Assembly: GCA_002690875.1 (NCBI GenBank)
Contig: NZGH01000006.1
Location: 1-64,000, forward strand
From: Rickettsiales bacterium
GTDB taxonomy: Bacteria; Pseudomonadota; Alphaproteobacteria; TMED127
Direction of reading: 5' to 3'
Length of the DNA: 64,000 nt
Of the stretch, positions 48,199-58,300 are shown in pieces. The position numbers and the translations under genes are program-made. The stretch's first letter is position 1; every line of letters begins with the position of its first letter. The notes under the pieces are model-generated. The model did not search any database. It was given only the letters and a program-made list of their open reading frames with translations, and was not told where the DNA came from.

Positions 48199-48879
48199 AT
48201 GAAATATTTAAAGCTTAAAAGTTTATTGATCATAAATAGCTTTTTTTTTATTTTTTTTTTTATTTTTTTTTTATTTTTTCCAGAGTCTGATATCTATTTT
48301 TCAAGTCTTTTCTATGAAAATAACAAATTCATTTCAGAAAAAATTATTTTTATAAAAAGTCTTAGAACTTTTTTAAAAGATTTAATGGTCTTAATACCCA
48401 TAGTTGCACTGATTATTTTATTTGTGAATTTTCTTAAAAAAAAAAAATCTAAAACATTCCTAAATTTAAGAGTCAAGTTGTCCTTATTAGGTTTAATAAT
48501 TGGTCCCATTATAGGTTCAGGAATAATAGCTAATTGGTATTTCAAAGATCAATGGGGTAGGGCAAGGCCAGTCCATATTACCGAGTTTGGAGGTGACAAA
48601 TATTTTACGCAAGCTTTCGTAAAGTCAAATCAATGTGAAAAAAATTGTTCTTGGATAAGTGGAGAATCATCAGCAGCGTTTTCTTTTTTTGTTGGAACAC
48701 TAATTTTAAAAAATCCTTTATTCTTTTTTCTTAATTTAGTTTTTGGAATTATTGTTAGTTTTTGTAGAATTTCAATGGGAGGGCATTTTTTGAGTGATAA
48801 TCTATTTGCTTTATTTTTTATGGTTTACCTTGCAATAGCTTTTAAATATTTAGTTATAAAGAAAAGAAAAAAAATATAA
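48199..48879 (+). CDS. PAP2 family membrane phosphatase (LpxE-like)
   Basis: This 226-residue integral membrane phosphatase has the three PAP2 motifs: KDQWGRARP (K116, R123, P124), SGESS at 154-158 in place of the usual SGH, and CRISMGGHFLSD with R190, H196 and D200. Such enzymes remove phosphate from lipid A, undecaprenyl diphosphate or phosphatidate in the periplasm. The Glu in the second motif is unusual against the textbook form. The N-terminal helix is coded by a tract of T9-A-T11-A-T10-A-T6 (48241-48279). It lies next to ELM1-like and LpxL-like genes, pointing to lipid A. Confidence 0.85.
   Translation: MKYLKLKSLLIINSFFFIFFFIFFLFFPESDIYFSSLFYENNKFISEKIIFIKSLRTFLKDLMVLIPIVALIILFVNFLKKKKSKTFLNLRVKLSLLGLIIGPIIGSGIIANWYFKDQWGRARPVHITEFGGDKYFTQAFVKSNQCEKNCSWISGESSAAFSFFVGTLILKNPLFFFLNLVFGIIVSFCRISMGGHFLSDNLFALFFMVYLAIAFKYLVIKKRKKI
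48241..48279 (+). repeat. Low-complexity T-run tract inside the PAP2 gene
   Basis: Runs of T9, T11, T10 and T6 separated by single A code for a Phe/Ile/Leu-rich first transmembrane helix. The reading frame is intact. Such a tract is prone to slippage. Confidence 0.8.
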
Positions 48880-48888
48880 TTGAAAAAT

Positions 48889-49824
48889 ATGCTTAATATT
48901 TTAGTTATTACTGATTACAAATTGAGTAGCCTTAACCAATGTAATTCAATCATTAATGAGTTAAAAAAAACCTTAAAAAAAAAATTAATCATAAAATATA
49001 TGAAGGTTGAACTTGGCTTGATTGGTTATTTGCCAAACATCTTAATTTACTTTTTTTTAAGGATTAAATATCTATTTAAGTTACCTCAAAAAATTGATTT
49101 TATAATTTCGTGTGGAAGAATATCTGCTCCGTTTAATTTAGTATTTAAAAAAATTAACTCTGCTAAAAATTGTCATATTTTAAACCCTTATTTTAGAAAA
49201 AGTGAATTTAATAAAATCATAATTCCAAAACATGATATTAAAAAAAAAATTGATGAAAATGTAATTACAACATTTGGAACTTTAGTTGACTTAACAAAAT
49301 TTAAAAAAGAAAGCAGCAGAGTTTATAAATATTTAGATAAAAAAAAAAAAAAAATATCTTTTTTTGTTGGAGGGAACGGTAAAAGTTCAAAAATTGTGTT
49401 CAAAGAACTTGAGAGTACAATAGAAAAACTAAATTTGTTATCCAAGGAATTTGAGGTCATTTATTGTTTTTCAAGAAGAACCCCAAGTTACATCAAGAAC
49501 ATGATTATGCAAAAAGCTTCTAAAAATAATCATTTTTTTCCAAAAAAAGAAGTTAATCCATATTGGTTACTATTAAATATCTCTGAATATATATTTGTTA
49601 CTGCTGATTCCATCAGTATGATTTCAGACTCTCTTTCTACTGGAAAAAAAGTTTACATTGTGCCTATAAAAAAAATAAAAACAAAAATAAAAAAGTTTAC
49701 TAAAATAATATTAGAAAAAAAAATGGCAAAAGTATCCAACGGTAAGCTTGAAAATTGGAAATATAAAAAACTTTGTGAATCAAATAAGGTTTGTAAAAAA
49801 ATAATTAAAGCTTTACAACTTTAA
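48889..49824 (+). CDS. ELM1-family protein (mitochondrial fission protein ELM1-like)
   Basis: This protein of about 311 residues matches the ELM1/DUF1022 family, with SLNQCNSIINELKK near the N-terminus, CGRISAPFNLV, FFVGGNGKS in the middle and VTADSISMISDSLSTGKKVYIVPI near the C-terminus, the GT-B-like donor-binding block. Bacterial members are annotated as glycosyltransferase-like proteins of lipid A or envelope genes. I start at the ATG at 48889; a TTG at 48880 is also possible. The gene contains a run of 16 A at 49339-49354 in an intact frame. It converges with the acyltransferase gene at 49821. Confidence 0.78.
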   Translation: MLNILVITDYKLSSLNQCNSIINELKKTLKKKLIIKYMKVELGLIGYLPNILIYFFLRIKYLFKLPQKIDFIISCGRISAPFNLVFKKINSAKNCHILNPYFRKSEFNKIIIPKHDIKKKIDENVITTFGTLVDLTKFKKESSRVYKYLDKKKKKISFFVGGNGKSSKIVFKELESTIEKLNLLSKEFEVIYCFSRRTPSYIKNMIMQKASKNNHFFPKKEVNPYWLLLNISEYIFVTADSISMISDSLSTGKKVYIVPIKKIKTKIKKFTKIILEKKMAKVSNGKLENWKYKKLCESNKVCKKIIKALQL

Positions 49825-50678
49825 TTTTTCCACCTGTCATGAACCCATATCCACTGTTCTGGATGTTTAATGATCCATTTCTCAATAATTTTGTTTAAAT
49901 AAAGCATAATTCTCTCTTCGGAGCCTAATTTTTTTAAAAAACTATATTGTATAGGTTTAAAATATTCTATTTTATATTTTATACCTTTTTCTCTAATACA
50001 TAATGCAGGAACAATTTGGCATTTAAATTTGAGAGCGAACTTAGCAATTGCCGGTGCTGTCATTGCTATTTTATTAAAAAAACTTACAGGTAAACCATCA
50101 TTCATTTTTTGATCGATAAGCATTCCAAGGTTTTCTTTATTCTTTAATGCTTTAATACATTCTTTAGCACCTTCTGCCCCTTTTTTAATAAGTTTTACCC
50201 CGTACTTAAATCTTATTTTTTTTAGTAAGTCATCTGCAAATTTATTATTTAAGGCTCTGTAAATAAAATTAATTTTAAATCCATTTTGTGTCAATGGATG
50301 AGATGACAACTCCCAGTTACCAATGTGTGCTGAAAAATAAATACAATTTTTATCCTCTTTGAGTGGGTCTAATAAATTATTGATTCCAATTATTTTTAAG
50401 TTACGGTTTTTATAAATTTTGATTTTGTAAAGATGGGGATATTCACCAATAACTCTTCCAAAATGATACCACATTTTTCTTAAAATTTTTTTTTTTTCTA
50501 CTTTACTTTTTTTAGGAAAAACTAAATTTAGGTTCTTCATTCCTATCAAATTTCTTTTAGAGAAAAGTCCATAGCTCCAGACTAAAATTCCTCCTAGATA
50601 GGATGAGAGGTTTAATCCTATTATTCTAGAAATAAAATAAAAAAATAATATTAAAAAGAACTCAATTTTATTTTTCAT
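49821..50678 (-). CDS. Lysophospholipid/lipid A acyltransferase (LpxL/HtrB type)
   Basis: This 285-residue inner-membrane acyltransferase has the N-terminal membrane helix and the HIGNWE catalytic block with H118 and E123 (H-x4-E). FIYRALNNKFAD and LIDQKMNDG blocks follow, as in LpxL/HtrB-type enzymes. These add a secondary acyl chain to lipid A. It diverges from nothing and follows the SUMT gene on the same strand with a gap of 30 nt. With PAP2 and ELM1-like genes it supports an envelope-lipid setting. Confidence 0.9.
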   Translation of the reverse strand: MKNKIEFFLILFFYFISRIIGLNLSSYLGGILVWSYGLFSKRNLIGMKNLNLVFPKKSKVEKKKILRKMWYHFGRVIGEYPHLYKIKIYKNRNLKIIGINNLLDPLKEDKNCIYFSAHIGNWELSSHPLTQNGFKINFIYRALNNKFADDLLKKIRFKYGVKLIKKGAEGAKECIKALKNKENLGMLIDQKMNDGLPVSFFNKIAMTAPAIAKFALKFKCQIVPALCIREKGIKYKIEYFKPIQYSFLKKLGSEERIMLYLNKIIEKWIIKHPEQWIWVHDRWKN

Positions 50679-50708
50679 GTTCGTTTGTTATTTTCAACAA
50701 TGAGACCA

Positions 50709-51443
50709 TTATCTTATGATAATTATTGAAGGTGAGTTTATATTATTTTTCTTTATGAACATGGGACATTTTTTTAAGGTTGTGAAAAATAATTTTTCTG
50801 ATTTCATAGAGGCATTTTCAATTAATGTGACTTTTTCATTGTCATTAATTCCATTAGAAATTAGCTTTGACACGATTGAACTAATTTGTCCTATTCCCAT
50901 GTATATAATAATTTTACCTTTATTTTCACAAATTTGCTTATAGTTTACTTCTCTATTTTTTTTTATAATAATTTTATGACCTGTTATTAAATTACAAAAA
51001 TTACTTTTGTTGAAAAAGCTAGATTGAGATTTTTTCAGAGAAGCCTGCGAGGATGTGATTCCAGAAAATACTTCAGTTTTAATTTTATTTTTTTTTAAAA
51101 AGTTTATTTCTTGGCTTATTCTACTGAAAAAACTAACATCTCCCCCTTTGAGTCTAAGAACTTTTTTATTTTTTTTTGAATATTTTAGTAACCATTCATT
51201 TATTTCTGACTGGGTACATGATTTTTTTTCTTTTTCTTTTCCTGCATAAATTAGTTTTACATTAGGCTTACAAAAATCAAGAATTTTTTTATTTACAAGT
51301 GCATCAAAAATTACTACATCAGCTAGGCTTAGAATATATTTTAATTTAAGAGTTATAAGACTTGAAGATCCTGGTCCAGCACTGGCTAATATAACTGTTC
51401 CTTTTTTAAATTTAATGTTGGATTGATTAAAGTTTATGTTCAC
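50709..51443 (-). CDS. Uroporphyrinogen-III C-methyltransferase-like protein (SUMT/CobA)
   Basis: This 244-residue protein fits the SUMT fold, with SAGPGSSSLITLKL near 21-34, ADVVIFDALV at 41-50 and the core motif LKGGD at 98-102, then a PGIT-like SGITSSQAS block. SUMT adds two methyl groups to uroporphyrinogen III for siroheme and cobalamin. The family usually has GAGPGDPxLLT, but here the Asp is Ser, and VSFFSR replaces PFVFGRG, so the protein is divergent. The start is GTG at 51443. It is 23 nt from a divergent ABC ATPase gene, so the two promoters overlap coding DNA. Confidence 0.78.
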   Translation of the reverse strand: MNINFNQSNIKFKKGTVILASAGPGSSSLITLKLKYILSLADVVIFDALVNKKILDFCKPNVKLIYAGKEKEKKSCTQSEINEWLLKYSKKNKKVLRLKGGDVSFFSRISQEINFLKKNKIKTEVFSGITSSQASLKKSQSSFFNKSNFCNLITGHKIIIKKNREVNYKQICENKGKIIIYMGIGQISSIVSKLISNGINDNEKVTLIENASMKSEKLFFTTLKKCPMFIKKNNINSPSIIIIR

Positions 51444-51466
51444 AATAAGATTGTAGAAAGTTTTTT

Positions 51467-52177
51467 ATGTATAATACAATTTATTTAGATAAAGTTAATG
51501 TTCATTTTGAAGAAAAAAAAATTTTAGATGATATTTCCTTCGAAGTAAGGCCGAATATTCCTAAATGTATTGTAGGTAAAGGTCTATCAGGTAAAAGTAC
51601 TGTACTTAAATCTATAATAGGCTTGATAAAAATTTCTAGTGGTGAAATTAAAATTAATAATATATCCGTTGGGGATAAAAAAGAATTCAATGAAGTAGTT
51701 AAATCAATAGGAATGGTTTTTGAAAAAGATGCTCTTTTTGATAGTATGAAAGTATGGGAAAATATAATGTTTAAAAGTTTAAATAATAACAATTCTTTTC
51801 TTATTAAAGAATCTCAAAAGCTTTTAAAAAAAGTTGGTTTAAATGTAAATGATGCCTTTTTGTATCCCTCTGAGTTGTCAGGTGGAATGAGAAAAAGAGT
51901 TGCTATAGCAAGAGCAATTTCACATAAACCTAAATTTCTATTGTTGGATGAACCAACTGCTGGTTTAGATCCAGTTAAAACAAATATGATTTTTAATATT
52001 ATTTCAAATCTGTGTGAAGAGTTTAACATTACAATGTTGGCAGTGTCTTCGGATGTAAAAAGTGCATTAAAATATTTTAAAGAGTTTATTGTGATTGACG
52101 AAGCAAAAATGCATTGGCAAGGCTCGAAAAAGGAATTTTTAAAAAAACCGACCTCTCTTATTAAAGATCTACTGTAG
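51467..52177 (+). CDS. ABC transporter ATP-binding protein, MlaF-like
   Basis: This 236-residue ATPase has Walker A GKGLSGKST at 37-45, signature LSGGM at 137-141, Walker B ending D161-E162, and the MlaF-type block IGMVFEKDALFDSMKVWENI. MlaF drives the Mla system, which moves phospholipids or hydrophobic compounds across the envelope. MlaE, MlaD and MlaC were not seen in the window, so the partner genes must lie elsewhere or be lost. It ends 5 nt from the convergent secreted protein gene. Confidence 0.85.
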   Translation: MYNTIYLDKVNVHFEEKKILDDISFEVRPNIPKCIVGKGLSGKSTVLKSIIGLIKISSGEIKINNISVGDKKEFNEVVKSIGMVFEKDALFDSMKVWENIMFKSLNNNNSFLIKESQKLLKKVGLNVNDAFLYPSELSGGMRKRVAIARAISHKPKFLLLDEPTAGLDPVKTNMIFNIISNLCEEFNITMLAVSSDVKSALKYFKEFIVIDEAKMHWQGSKKEFLKKPTSLIKDLL

Positions 52178-52182
52178 GTTTA

Positions 52183-52572
52183 CTATTTTCTAATTAACTC
52201 GGCGCATCCAGCAGTTGCGTCAATACCTGATTCAACGTAACATGCGCTTATTTTGTTTTTAGCTAAAAGTTTTCCCATGTTATAACCTCTACTGTTAGAC
52301 GCTACCCAAGTGATTGTCTTATTGTCAGGGTGGATTACTCCGAAAAAATTTTTTGTACCATCCGTGTAAGAGAAAGTGCCTTTAAAACGCCTTTCATCTT
52401 GTTCAAGAATTTCAACTTTCTTCTCCCATGACCTGTAACCTCTTTGATCTGATACTGTTTTATTAATCCCAACCCAAGTTCCAACTAAATTAGGGATATT
52501 AGAAACATCAGACTTACCAGAGGTGCTAGAAAAAATTAATGCAGAAAAAATTATATGGATAAATAATCTCAT
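52183..52572 (-). CDS. Secreted small beta-rich protein of unknown function
   Basis: This 129-residue protein has a short signal peptide at 1-18 (IIFSALIFSSTSG). The mature part begins near residue 20, with an LVGTWVG segment and a pattern of short strands typical of a lipocalin-like or calycin beta-barrel. Two Cys lie near the C-terminus (ISACYVESGIDATAGC) and may form a disulfide in the periplasm. It diverges from the AmpG-like gene by 37 nt. No named family was recognised. Confidence 0.65.
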   Translation of the reverse strand: MRLFIHIIFSALIFSSTSGKSDVSNIPNLVGTWVGINKTVSDQRGYRSWEKKVEILEQDERRFKGTFSYTDGTKNFFGVIHPDNKTITWVASNSRGYNMGKLLAKNKISACYVESGIDATAGCAELIRK

Positions 52573-52609
52573 ACATTTATTATTGTAATTTATTATAAAA
52601 TTTCAACAT

Positions 52610-53866
52610 ATGATTCAAAATTTTTCATCCTTATACTTAAATAAAAAGCAGTTTTTAATTTTTTTAATGGGTATATCAAGTGGTATTCCTCTTTATTTAG
52701 TACTATCTACTCTCTTTATTTGGCTTACTAGGGAAAATATAGATATTTCAACAATAGGTTTATTTGCATTAACTCAAATTCCATGGACAGTTAAATTTTT
52801 ATGGGCTCCTTTGATAGATAATTTTAAAATACCAATTTTGTTTAATATTGTTGGTCATAGGAAGTCTTGGCTTTTTGTTATTCAGTTTTTTCTTATATTT
52901 TCTATATTTTTTTTAGGCTTTAGTGACCCTGCTAAGCATATTGAATTAACAGCTTTTTTTGCTTTGTTAGTTTCTTTTTTTTCAGCTTCACAAGATATCG
53001 TTATTGATAGTTATAGAATAGAAATATTAGATGATAACTCACAAGGTGCTGGTGCTGCAGTAACACAATTTGGTTACAGAATAGGTGGAATACTTGCTGG
53101 TGCTGGGTCACTTTATCTTAAGTACTATTTTACTTGGAGTATAGTTTTCTTAATAGTTGGTTTTATAATTTTTTTTTTAGGATTATTAATTTTATTTATT
53201 CCTATTAAAAAAGATCATTTAAAAAAAAAAAAAAGTGAAAAAAATTTTCTTAAACCTTTTTATGAGTTTTTATTCCGCCACACAGCTATCAAAGTTTTTC
53301 TAATTTTAATTTTTATATTTTCTTTTAAATTTGGTGATGTGATTGCTGGAGTTATGGCAAACCCATTTTATGTTAAAATTGGATTTTCCAACATTGAAAT
53401 TGCTAATGCAAGTAAGGTTTTTGGAGTATTGATGACTATTATTGGTGTTTTTTTGGGTGGATTCTTTGTGAAGAAAGTAGGTGTAATACGTGCTTTAATT
53501 ATCTCTGGTTTCTTCCAGGTATTATCAAACCTCTTGTATGTATTATTAAATTTAGTTGGACCAGAAATTTTTTATCTTTATGTTACCGTTGCAGGTGAAA
53601 ATTTTTCTGGTGGTTTAGGGTCAGCGGCTTTTGTAGCATATTTATCAGCTTTATGTAATAAAAACTACACTGGCACCCAATATGCTCTTTTATCTTCAAT
53701 TATGGGCTTGGCGAGGACAGTTTTGTCATCTCCTTCTGGTTATTTGGTTGAATCATTTGGCTGGACTAATTTTTTTGTGTTATCAACTTTTCTTGGAATT
53801 CCAGCAATTTTAGTTTTATTTTGGATGAATAAAAGCTTTCATTTAGAAATGCAAAAGTCTAAGTAA
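52610..53866 (+). CDS. MFS transporter, AmpG-like (PAT family)
   Basis: This 418-residue integral membrane protein has about 12 helices in the PAT/AmpG pattern: GISSGIPLYLVLSTL near 21-35, PWTVKFLWAPLID near 58-70, SASQDIVIDSYRIEIL and GAAVTQFGYRIGG in the first half. AmpG imports anhydromuropeptides from the periplasm for recycling. Related PAT members import acetyl-CoA or siderophores, so muropeptide import is likely but not proven. It converges with the GST gene with an overlap of 8 nt. Confidence 0.87.
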   Translation: MIQNFSSLYLNKKQFLIFLMGISSGIPLYLVLSTLFIWLTRENIDISTIGLFALTQIPWTVKFLWAPLIDNFKIPILFNIVGHRKSWLFVIQFFLIFSIFFLGFSDPAKHIELTAFFALLVSFFSASQDIVIDSYRIEILDDNSQGAGAAVTQFGYRIGGILAGAGSLYLKYYFTWSIVFLIVGFIIFFLGLLILFIPIKKDHLKKKKSEKNFLKPFYEFLFRHTAIKVFLILIFIFSFKFGDVIAGVMANPFYVKIGFSNIEIANASKVFGVLMTIIGVFLGGFFVKKVGVIRALIISGFFQVLSNLLYVLLNLVGPEIFYLYVTVAGENFSGGLGSAAFVAYLSALCNKNYTGTQYALLSSIMGLARTVLSSPSGYLVESFGWTNFFVLSTFLGIPAILVLFWMNKSFHLEMQKSK

Positions 53867-54494
53867 TGATTTCTTTGAATTCCTCCAGCTCAACAAGTGG
53901 CTTAAAACTATTCATTTGATTGAAAAAATTTTGAATTGAAGGAAATTTATCTAAGAATTTGTTATCTATTTGGTCGAGTCTACCACAATAAAACCAATAT
54001 ATGACTCTCCAAGCCACAATATCTGCCATACTAAATTTATCGTTGAAAAATTTTTTGTTCATAGAATTTTGGTCAAATAATTTTTCTAAGTAAGAAAACC
54101 AGATTAAAAGGTCATTTTCAATAAACTCCTCTCTTAATCTTTTAGATTTTTTTAAATCCTTATCTCTCATGGCTGCTCTAATTGACGGTGCAATTTTGTT
54201 GGTTATTTCATTAGACCAATCTAAAACTTGATCGATAACAAGTGCCTTCAGCTTGTTGTCATCATAAAGTTTTGATTGTATTGCACAAAATCTTGCAAGA
54301 GAGTGGGTTTGGCCGTATTGTTTGTTCTCAATAATCATAACGGGTAGCTGCCCAAATGGAAAATTTTGCTTTTCTTTCTGCCATTCCTGTCTTTTAATTC
54401 TTTTGTACTCATAAGGAATTCCTGAATATCCAAGACTAAGCCTTAAAATATCCACACGCCAAAAATTGAAGTCAAAATATACTAGCTTTATCAT
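53859..54494 (-). CDS. Glutathione S-transferase family protein
   Basis: The protein of about 211 residues has a thioredoxin-like N-terminal domain (KLVYFDFNFWR, where a Tyr or Asn near 6-10 is the usual catalytic position, and FGQLPVMIIENKQY with the cis-Pro after L) and an alpha-helical C-terminal domain ending near DKFSMADIVAW. This is a sigma/alpha-like GST. I start at the ATG at 54494; an in-frame TTG at 54500 is an alternative. It follows the ferredoxin-NADP reductase gene closely and is probably co-transcribed. Confidence 0.85.
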   Translation of the reverse strand: MIKLVYFDFNFWRVDILRLSLGYSGIPYEYKRIKRQEWQKEKQNFPFGQLPVMIIENKQYGQTHSLARFCAIQSKLYDDNKLKALVIDQVLDWSNEITNKIAPSIRAAMRDKDLKKSKRLREEFIENDLLIWFSYLEKLFDQNSMNKKFFNDKFSMADIVAWRVIYWFYCGRLDQIDNKFLDKFPSIQNFFNQMNSFKPLVELEEFKEIIT

Positions 54495-54502
54495 AATCAA
54501 GT

Positions 54503-55270
54503 TTATTTTTCTGCAAATGCCTTTTCAATCACAAAGCCACCCTGAACTTTCGTAGAACCCTCTAACGAACCTAGTTTTTCAAAAATGGTTTTAATCTCAA
54601 AAGTCATTTCTTCAGAACCACATATCATTATTCTATCCTCTTTAGGGTTAAATTCTTCAACTTCTATAGCAGTCCACAATTTTTTTTCATTTATCCATTT
54701 AGTTATTCTACCCTGGCGTGGCCATTCATCTCTTGTAACAGTGTTAAAATAAATGAAATTTCCTCTGGTAACTTCTGAATACACATCATCTTTGTTAAGG
54801 TTATTCAGCATATCTTTATAAGCTAACTCTTTAGCAGTTCTTACTCCATGAACTAGTATTACTTTTTTAAATTTCTCGTAAGTTTCAGGATCCCTAGAAA
54901 TACTCATAAAAGGAGCTAGTCCAGTTCCAGTTGATAACATGAAGAGATTTCGGCCTGGAAGTAAGTAATCACAAACTAATGTTCCAGTTGGTTTTGAGTT
55001 AATTAAAATTTCATCACCAATTGTGATATGTTGAAGTTTACTTGTTAAGGGACCGTTGGGGACTTTAATGGATAAAAACTCGAGATGATCCTCATGATTT
55101 GGACTTACAACCGAGTAGGCCCTTAAAAGAGGCTTCCCATCTATTTCTAATCCTATCATAGCAAACTCACCATTCTTGAATCTGAAACCCATATTTCTTG
55201 TGGTTTTGAAACTAAATGTTTTGTCAGTCCAATGATGAATACTTAAGACTTTTTCTTTTAATAACGCCAT
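54503..55270 (-). CDS. fpr: Ferredoxin-NADP+ reductase
   Basis: This 255-residue flavoprotein has the RAYS FAD-binding motif at 50-53, a GPLTSKL block, the STGTGLAPF NADP-binding loop near 113-121, and ends in FVIEKAFAEK, matching the bacterial Fpr family C-terminus. It moves electrons between NADPH and ferredoxin or flavodoxin. The ATG at 55270 is 75 nt from the divergent PEP carboxylase-family gene. Confidence 0.95.
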   Translation of the reverse strand: MALLKEKVLSIHHWTDKTFSFKTTRNMGFRFKNGEFAMIGLEIDGKPLLRAYSVVSPNHEDHLEFLSIKVPNGPLTSKLQHITIGDEILINSKPTGTLVCDYLLPGRNLFMLSTGTGLAPFMSISRDPETYEKFKKVILVHGVRTAKELAYKDMLNNLNKDDVYSEVTRGNFIYFNTVTRDEWPRQGRITKWINEKKLWTAIEVEEFNPKEDRIMICGSEEMTFEIKTIFEKLGSLEGSTKVQGGFVIEKAFAEK

Positions 55271-55345
55271 AGATTGAATTTTTAAAAAAACTTCATAAGG
55301 ATTGAAACTATGATATAAACATTTATCTATAGGATTTTTTTAAAA

Positions 55346-58300
55346 ATGACAAGTATAAATATAAGAAAACTTTCTCATTCAGAAATGGATTTGTATAGAA
55401 AACCACTTCTTCCAAAAACTTGGAGTTGTTTTCCGGTTGATAAAGATATTGATACTCAAATGCTTAGAAAAATATTACAAAAAGATCTTGATAAAATTAG
55501 ATCTGGAGCCGAGAAAGATCCTTTCTCAAATTCTATTACAATGTTAGCTTTGGATATTTCTAGAAGATTAGAAAAAAATTTACTTAACTATTCTGCTTTA
55601 GAGGCTTTAATCCAGAGATTAGCGGTTGGTTCTCTTGGCTTTAGGGCCGATCGTTTGAAAAGTTATATGGGAAGTGTTAGTGAAGAGGAAAACAGTAAAT
55701 CTATATATAGAACCATAAAATCACTTGCTTTTAAAAAAAACCAAAAAATTTCATTTAACGAATTTAATAAGAAGTTGCAAAAAGAGACTTTTGGAATTGT
55801 TCTAACTGCTCACCCCACATTTGGAATGACACACCAAATTATGATTAATTTGGCTAAGTTGGCAACAAATAAAAATGAAAAAGGAAAAAAAATTAGTGAT
55901 CCAGAATTAAAATCAATTATTAAGGATATTTTTAAAACTGAACAAAAACCTGAAAAAAATATATCTTTAGATTTTGAACATGAGCTTTCAATCATTGCCT
56001 TAAAAAATTTACATCAAGCCTTAAAAAGCTTTTTTAAAATTGTTTTAAATGTATCAAAAGAGATTTTCCCAAAAGAATATTTTGAGATTATGCCTCAAGT
56101 CTTTAGATTACATACCTGGGTTGGTTATGATGTAGATGGAAGGGGTGATATTTCGTGGAGCAACACCTTTTCAAAAAGGCTTAAAGTTAAATTAGAGCAA
56201 TTAATTGAGTATGAAGAAAGTATCAAAGGAATTTTAAAAAATTCCAAAGATAAAGAACTTACAAAAAAAATAAATGTTTTTCATAAAAAAATTTCTGAAT
56301 CAATTTTAACAAATAAAAAGATTCTTAAATATTTTTCTGATCCAGGTTTTTTGGATAATGTTGAAGATGTAAAATATATTTCGAACTTTTTATTTAAGAA
56401 TAAAGATAAATTAATTACGGACGAAAAGTTACTGATTGAAAAAACCAATGATATAATTGAATTTATAAAATTTAAAAAAATTAAAAACTATCAACGTTTA
56501 ATAGATAATTTAATTGTATTAAAAATTGAGATAAAAAACTTTGGTTTAGGGTTAGGAAGAACTCAGGTTAGATTAAATGCCAATCAATTAAATAATGCAA
56601 TTTCCAAAGAAATTGATTTAAAAGGTGATCCCGATGATCCCTCAAATAAAAGAACTTATCTTCAAGTAATTTCTAAGCTCATCGAGAATGTGACTCCAGT
56701 CAAAATTAATTTTGGAAGTATACTTGAAGAAAATATGAATGCTAGACGTTATTTTATGATTATTAAACAAATGCTTAAATATATTGATGAAAACCAGACG
56801 ATAAGGTTTCTTATTGCTGAATGTGACTATGCTTTGACTGTAATGACTGCTTTGTATTTCTCAAAACTTTTTGGTGTTGATGAAAAAATCGATATATCTC
56901 CTTTATTTGAAACTGAAAAAGGGTTATCAACAGGTCACGAAGTAGTTTCATCATTGTTAAAAAATATACATTATAAAAAGTATGTCATAAAAAGAAAAAA
57001 ACTTAGTGTTCAAACTGGATACTCTGATGCAGGAAGATATCTTGGTCAGTCAGCAGCAGTACTTTCAATTGAAAATCTGCAAAGAAAAATAGCAAAGATT
57101 TTATCTGATAATAATTTATCTGATGTAAAGCTTTTAATTTTTAATACGCACGGGGAATCAATTGGAAGGGGAGGACATCCTGTTTCATTATTGGATAGGT
57201 TGGGTTATGTGAGTTGCTCTTATACAAGAAAAAAATTGAGTGAATGGGATATTGATTTGGTTCAAGAAATTAGTTTTCAAGGAGGAGATGGTTATCAATA
57301 TTTTATGAATCATGATTTAGCCTTTGCCTGTGTAGCAAGAATATTAGATTTTTGTTTTAATAATAACGATTCAGAAATATATGATTCACTTTACGACTCA
57401 GCAGATTTCGGAATAGAATTTGTAAATACTATTAAACAGTTTAATACCGATATAATGGATGATCCAAATTATGCAGCACTATTAAACGTTTTTAGTGTTA
57501 ATCTAACACATTCTACAGGTTCAAGAGCTGTTAAAAGATTTGTAGATGGATCCTCTAAAACACTTGTTTATCACCCTAGTCAAACAAGAGCTATTCCTCA
57601 AAATAATATTTTGCAGCAACTTGGTATGTTAGCTAATTCTTTAGGGGGAGTAGGCAAATTTTTAAGAAAAAACCCAAAGCAATTCAATAAATATTATAAA
57701 ACTTCAAGTAGATTTAGAAGAATCATGGATTTAATTAAATATGCTTTTGCTTTTAGTGACATTGAAGTACTTAAGGCTTATGTAGATTGTTATGACCCCG
57801 GTATGTGGTTGTCTTGGTCAACAAGAACAGCTGATTCTAATAGAAGTGAAAATATGAAAGAGGTTGCAAATCTTCTTGAAAAGTTTGATGTTCACTGGCG
57901 TTTTAACAAGGTTTATAGAACTTTACATCAAGAATATATGGAAATTAGAAATTGGATACTCGGAAGAAAAAATAGGGGGAGAATAGCAGTAGGCAGAGGT
58001 AGAGTTGTTGAGAAGGAAATTAGAGATGAACTTTTACTTATGCATGGTATAAGAGTAGCTATAATTCACGAAATTTTTCTTTTATCTGTTAGAGTCCCAA
58101 AATTTAGTGATCAAGCTGGTACATCCAGAGATGAAATAATAGCAAAGTTAATTAGATTTGACGTATTGGATGCAGTACAAACGTTAAGAAAGATTTTTCC
58201 AGTAAAAAAGGTTAACACTTCCTATTCAGGTTTTGGAGAATCTTCAAATTACTTGAGTGAGCAAAATGTAGATTACTCGAAAGAAGAAAAAAATATTTTC

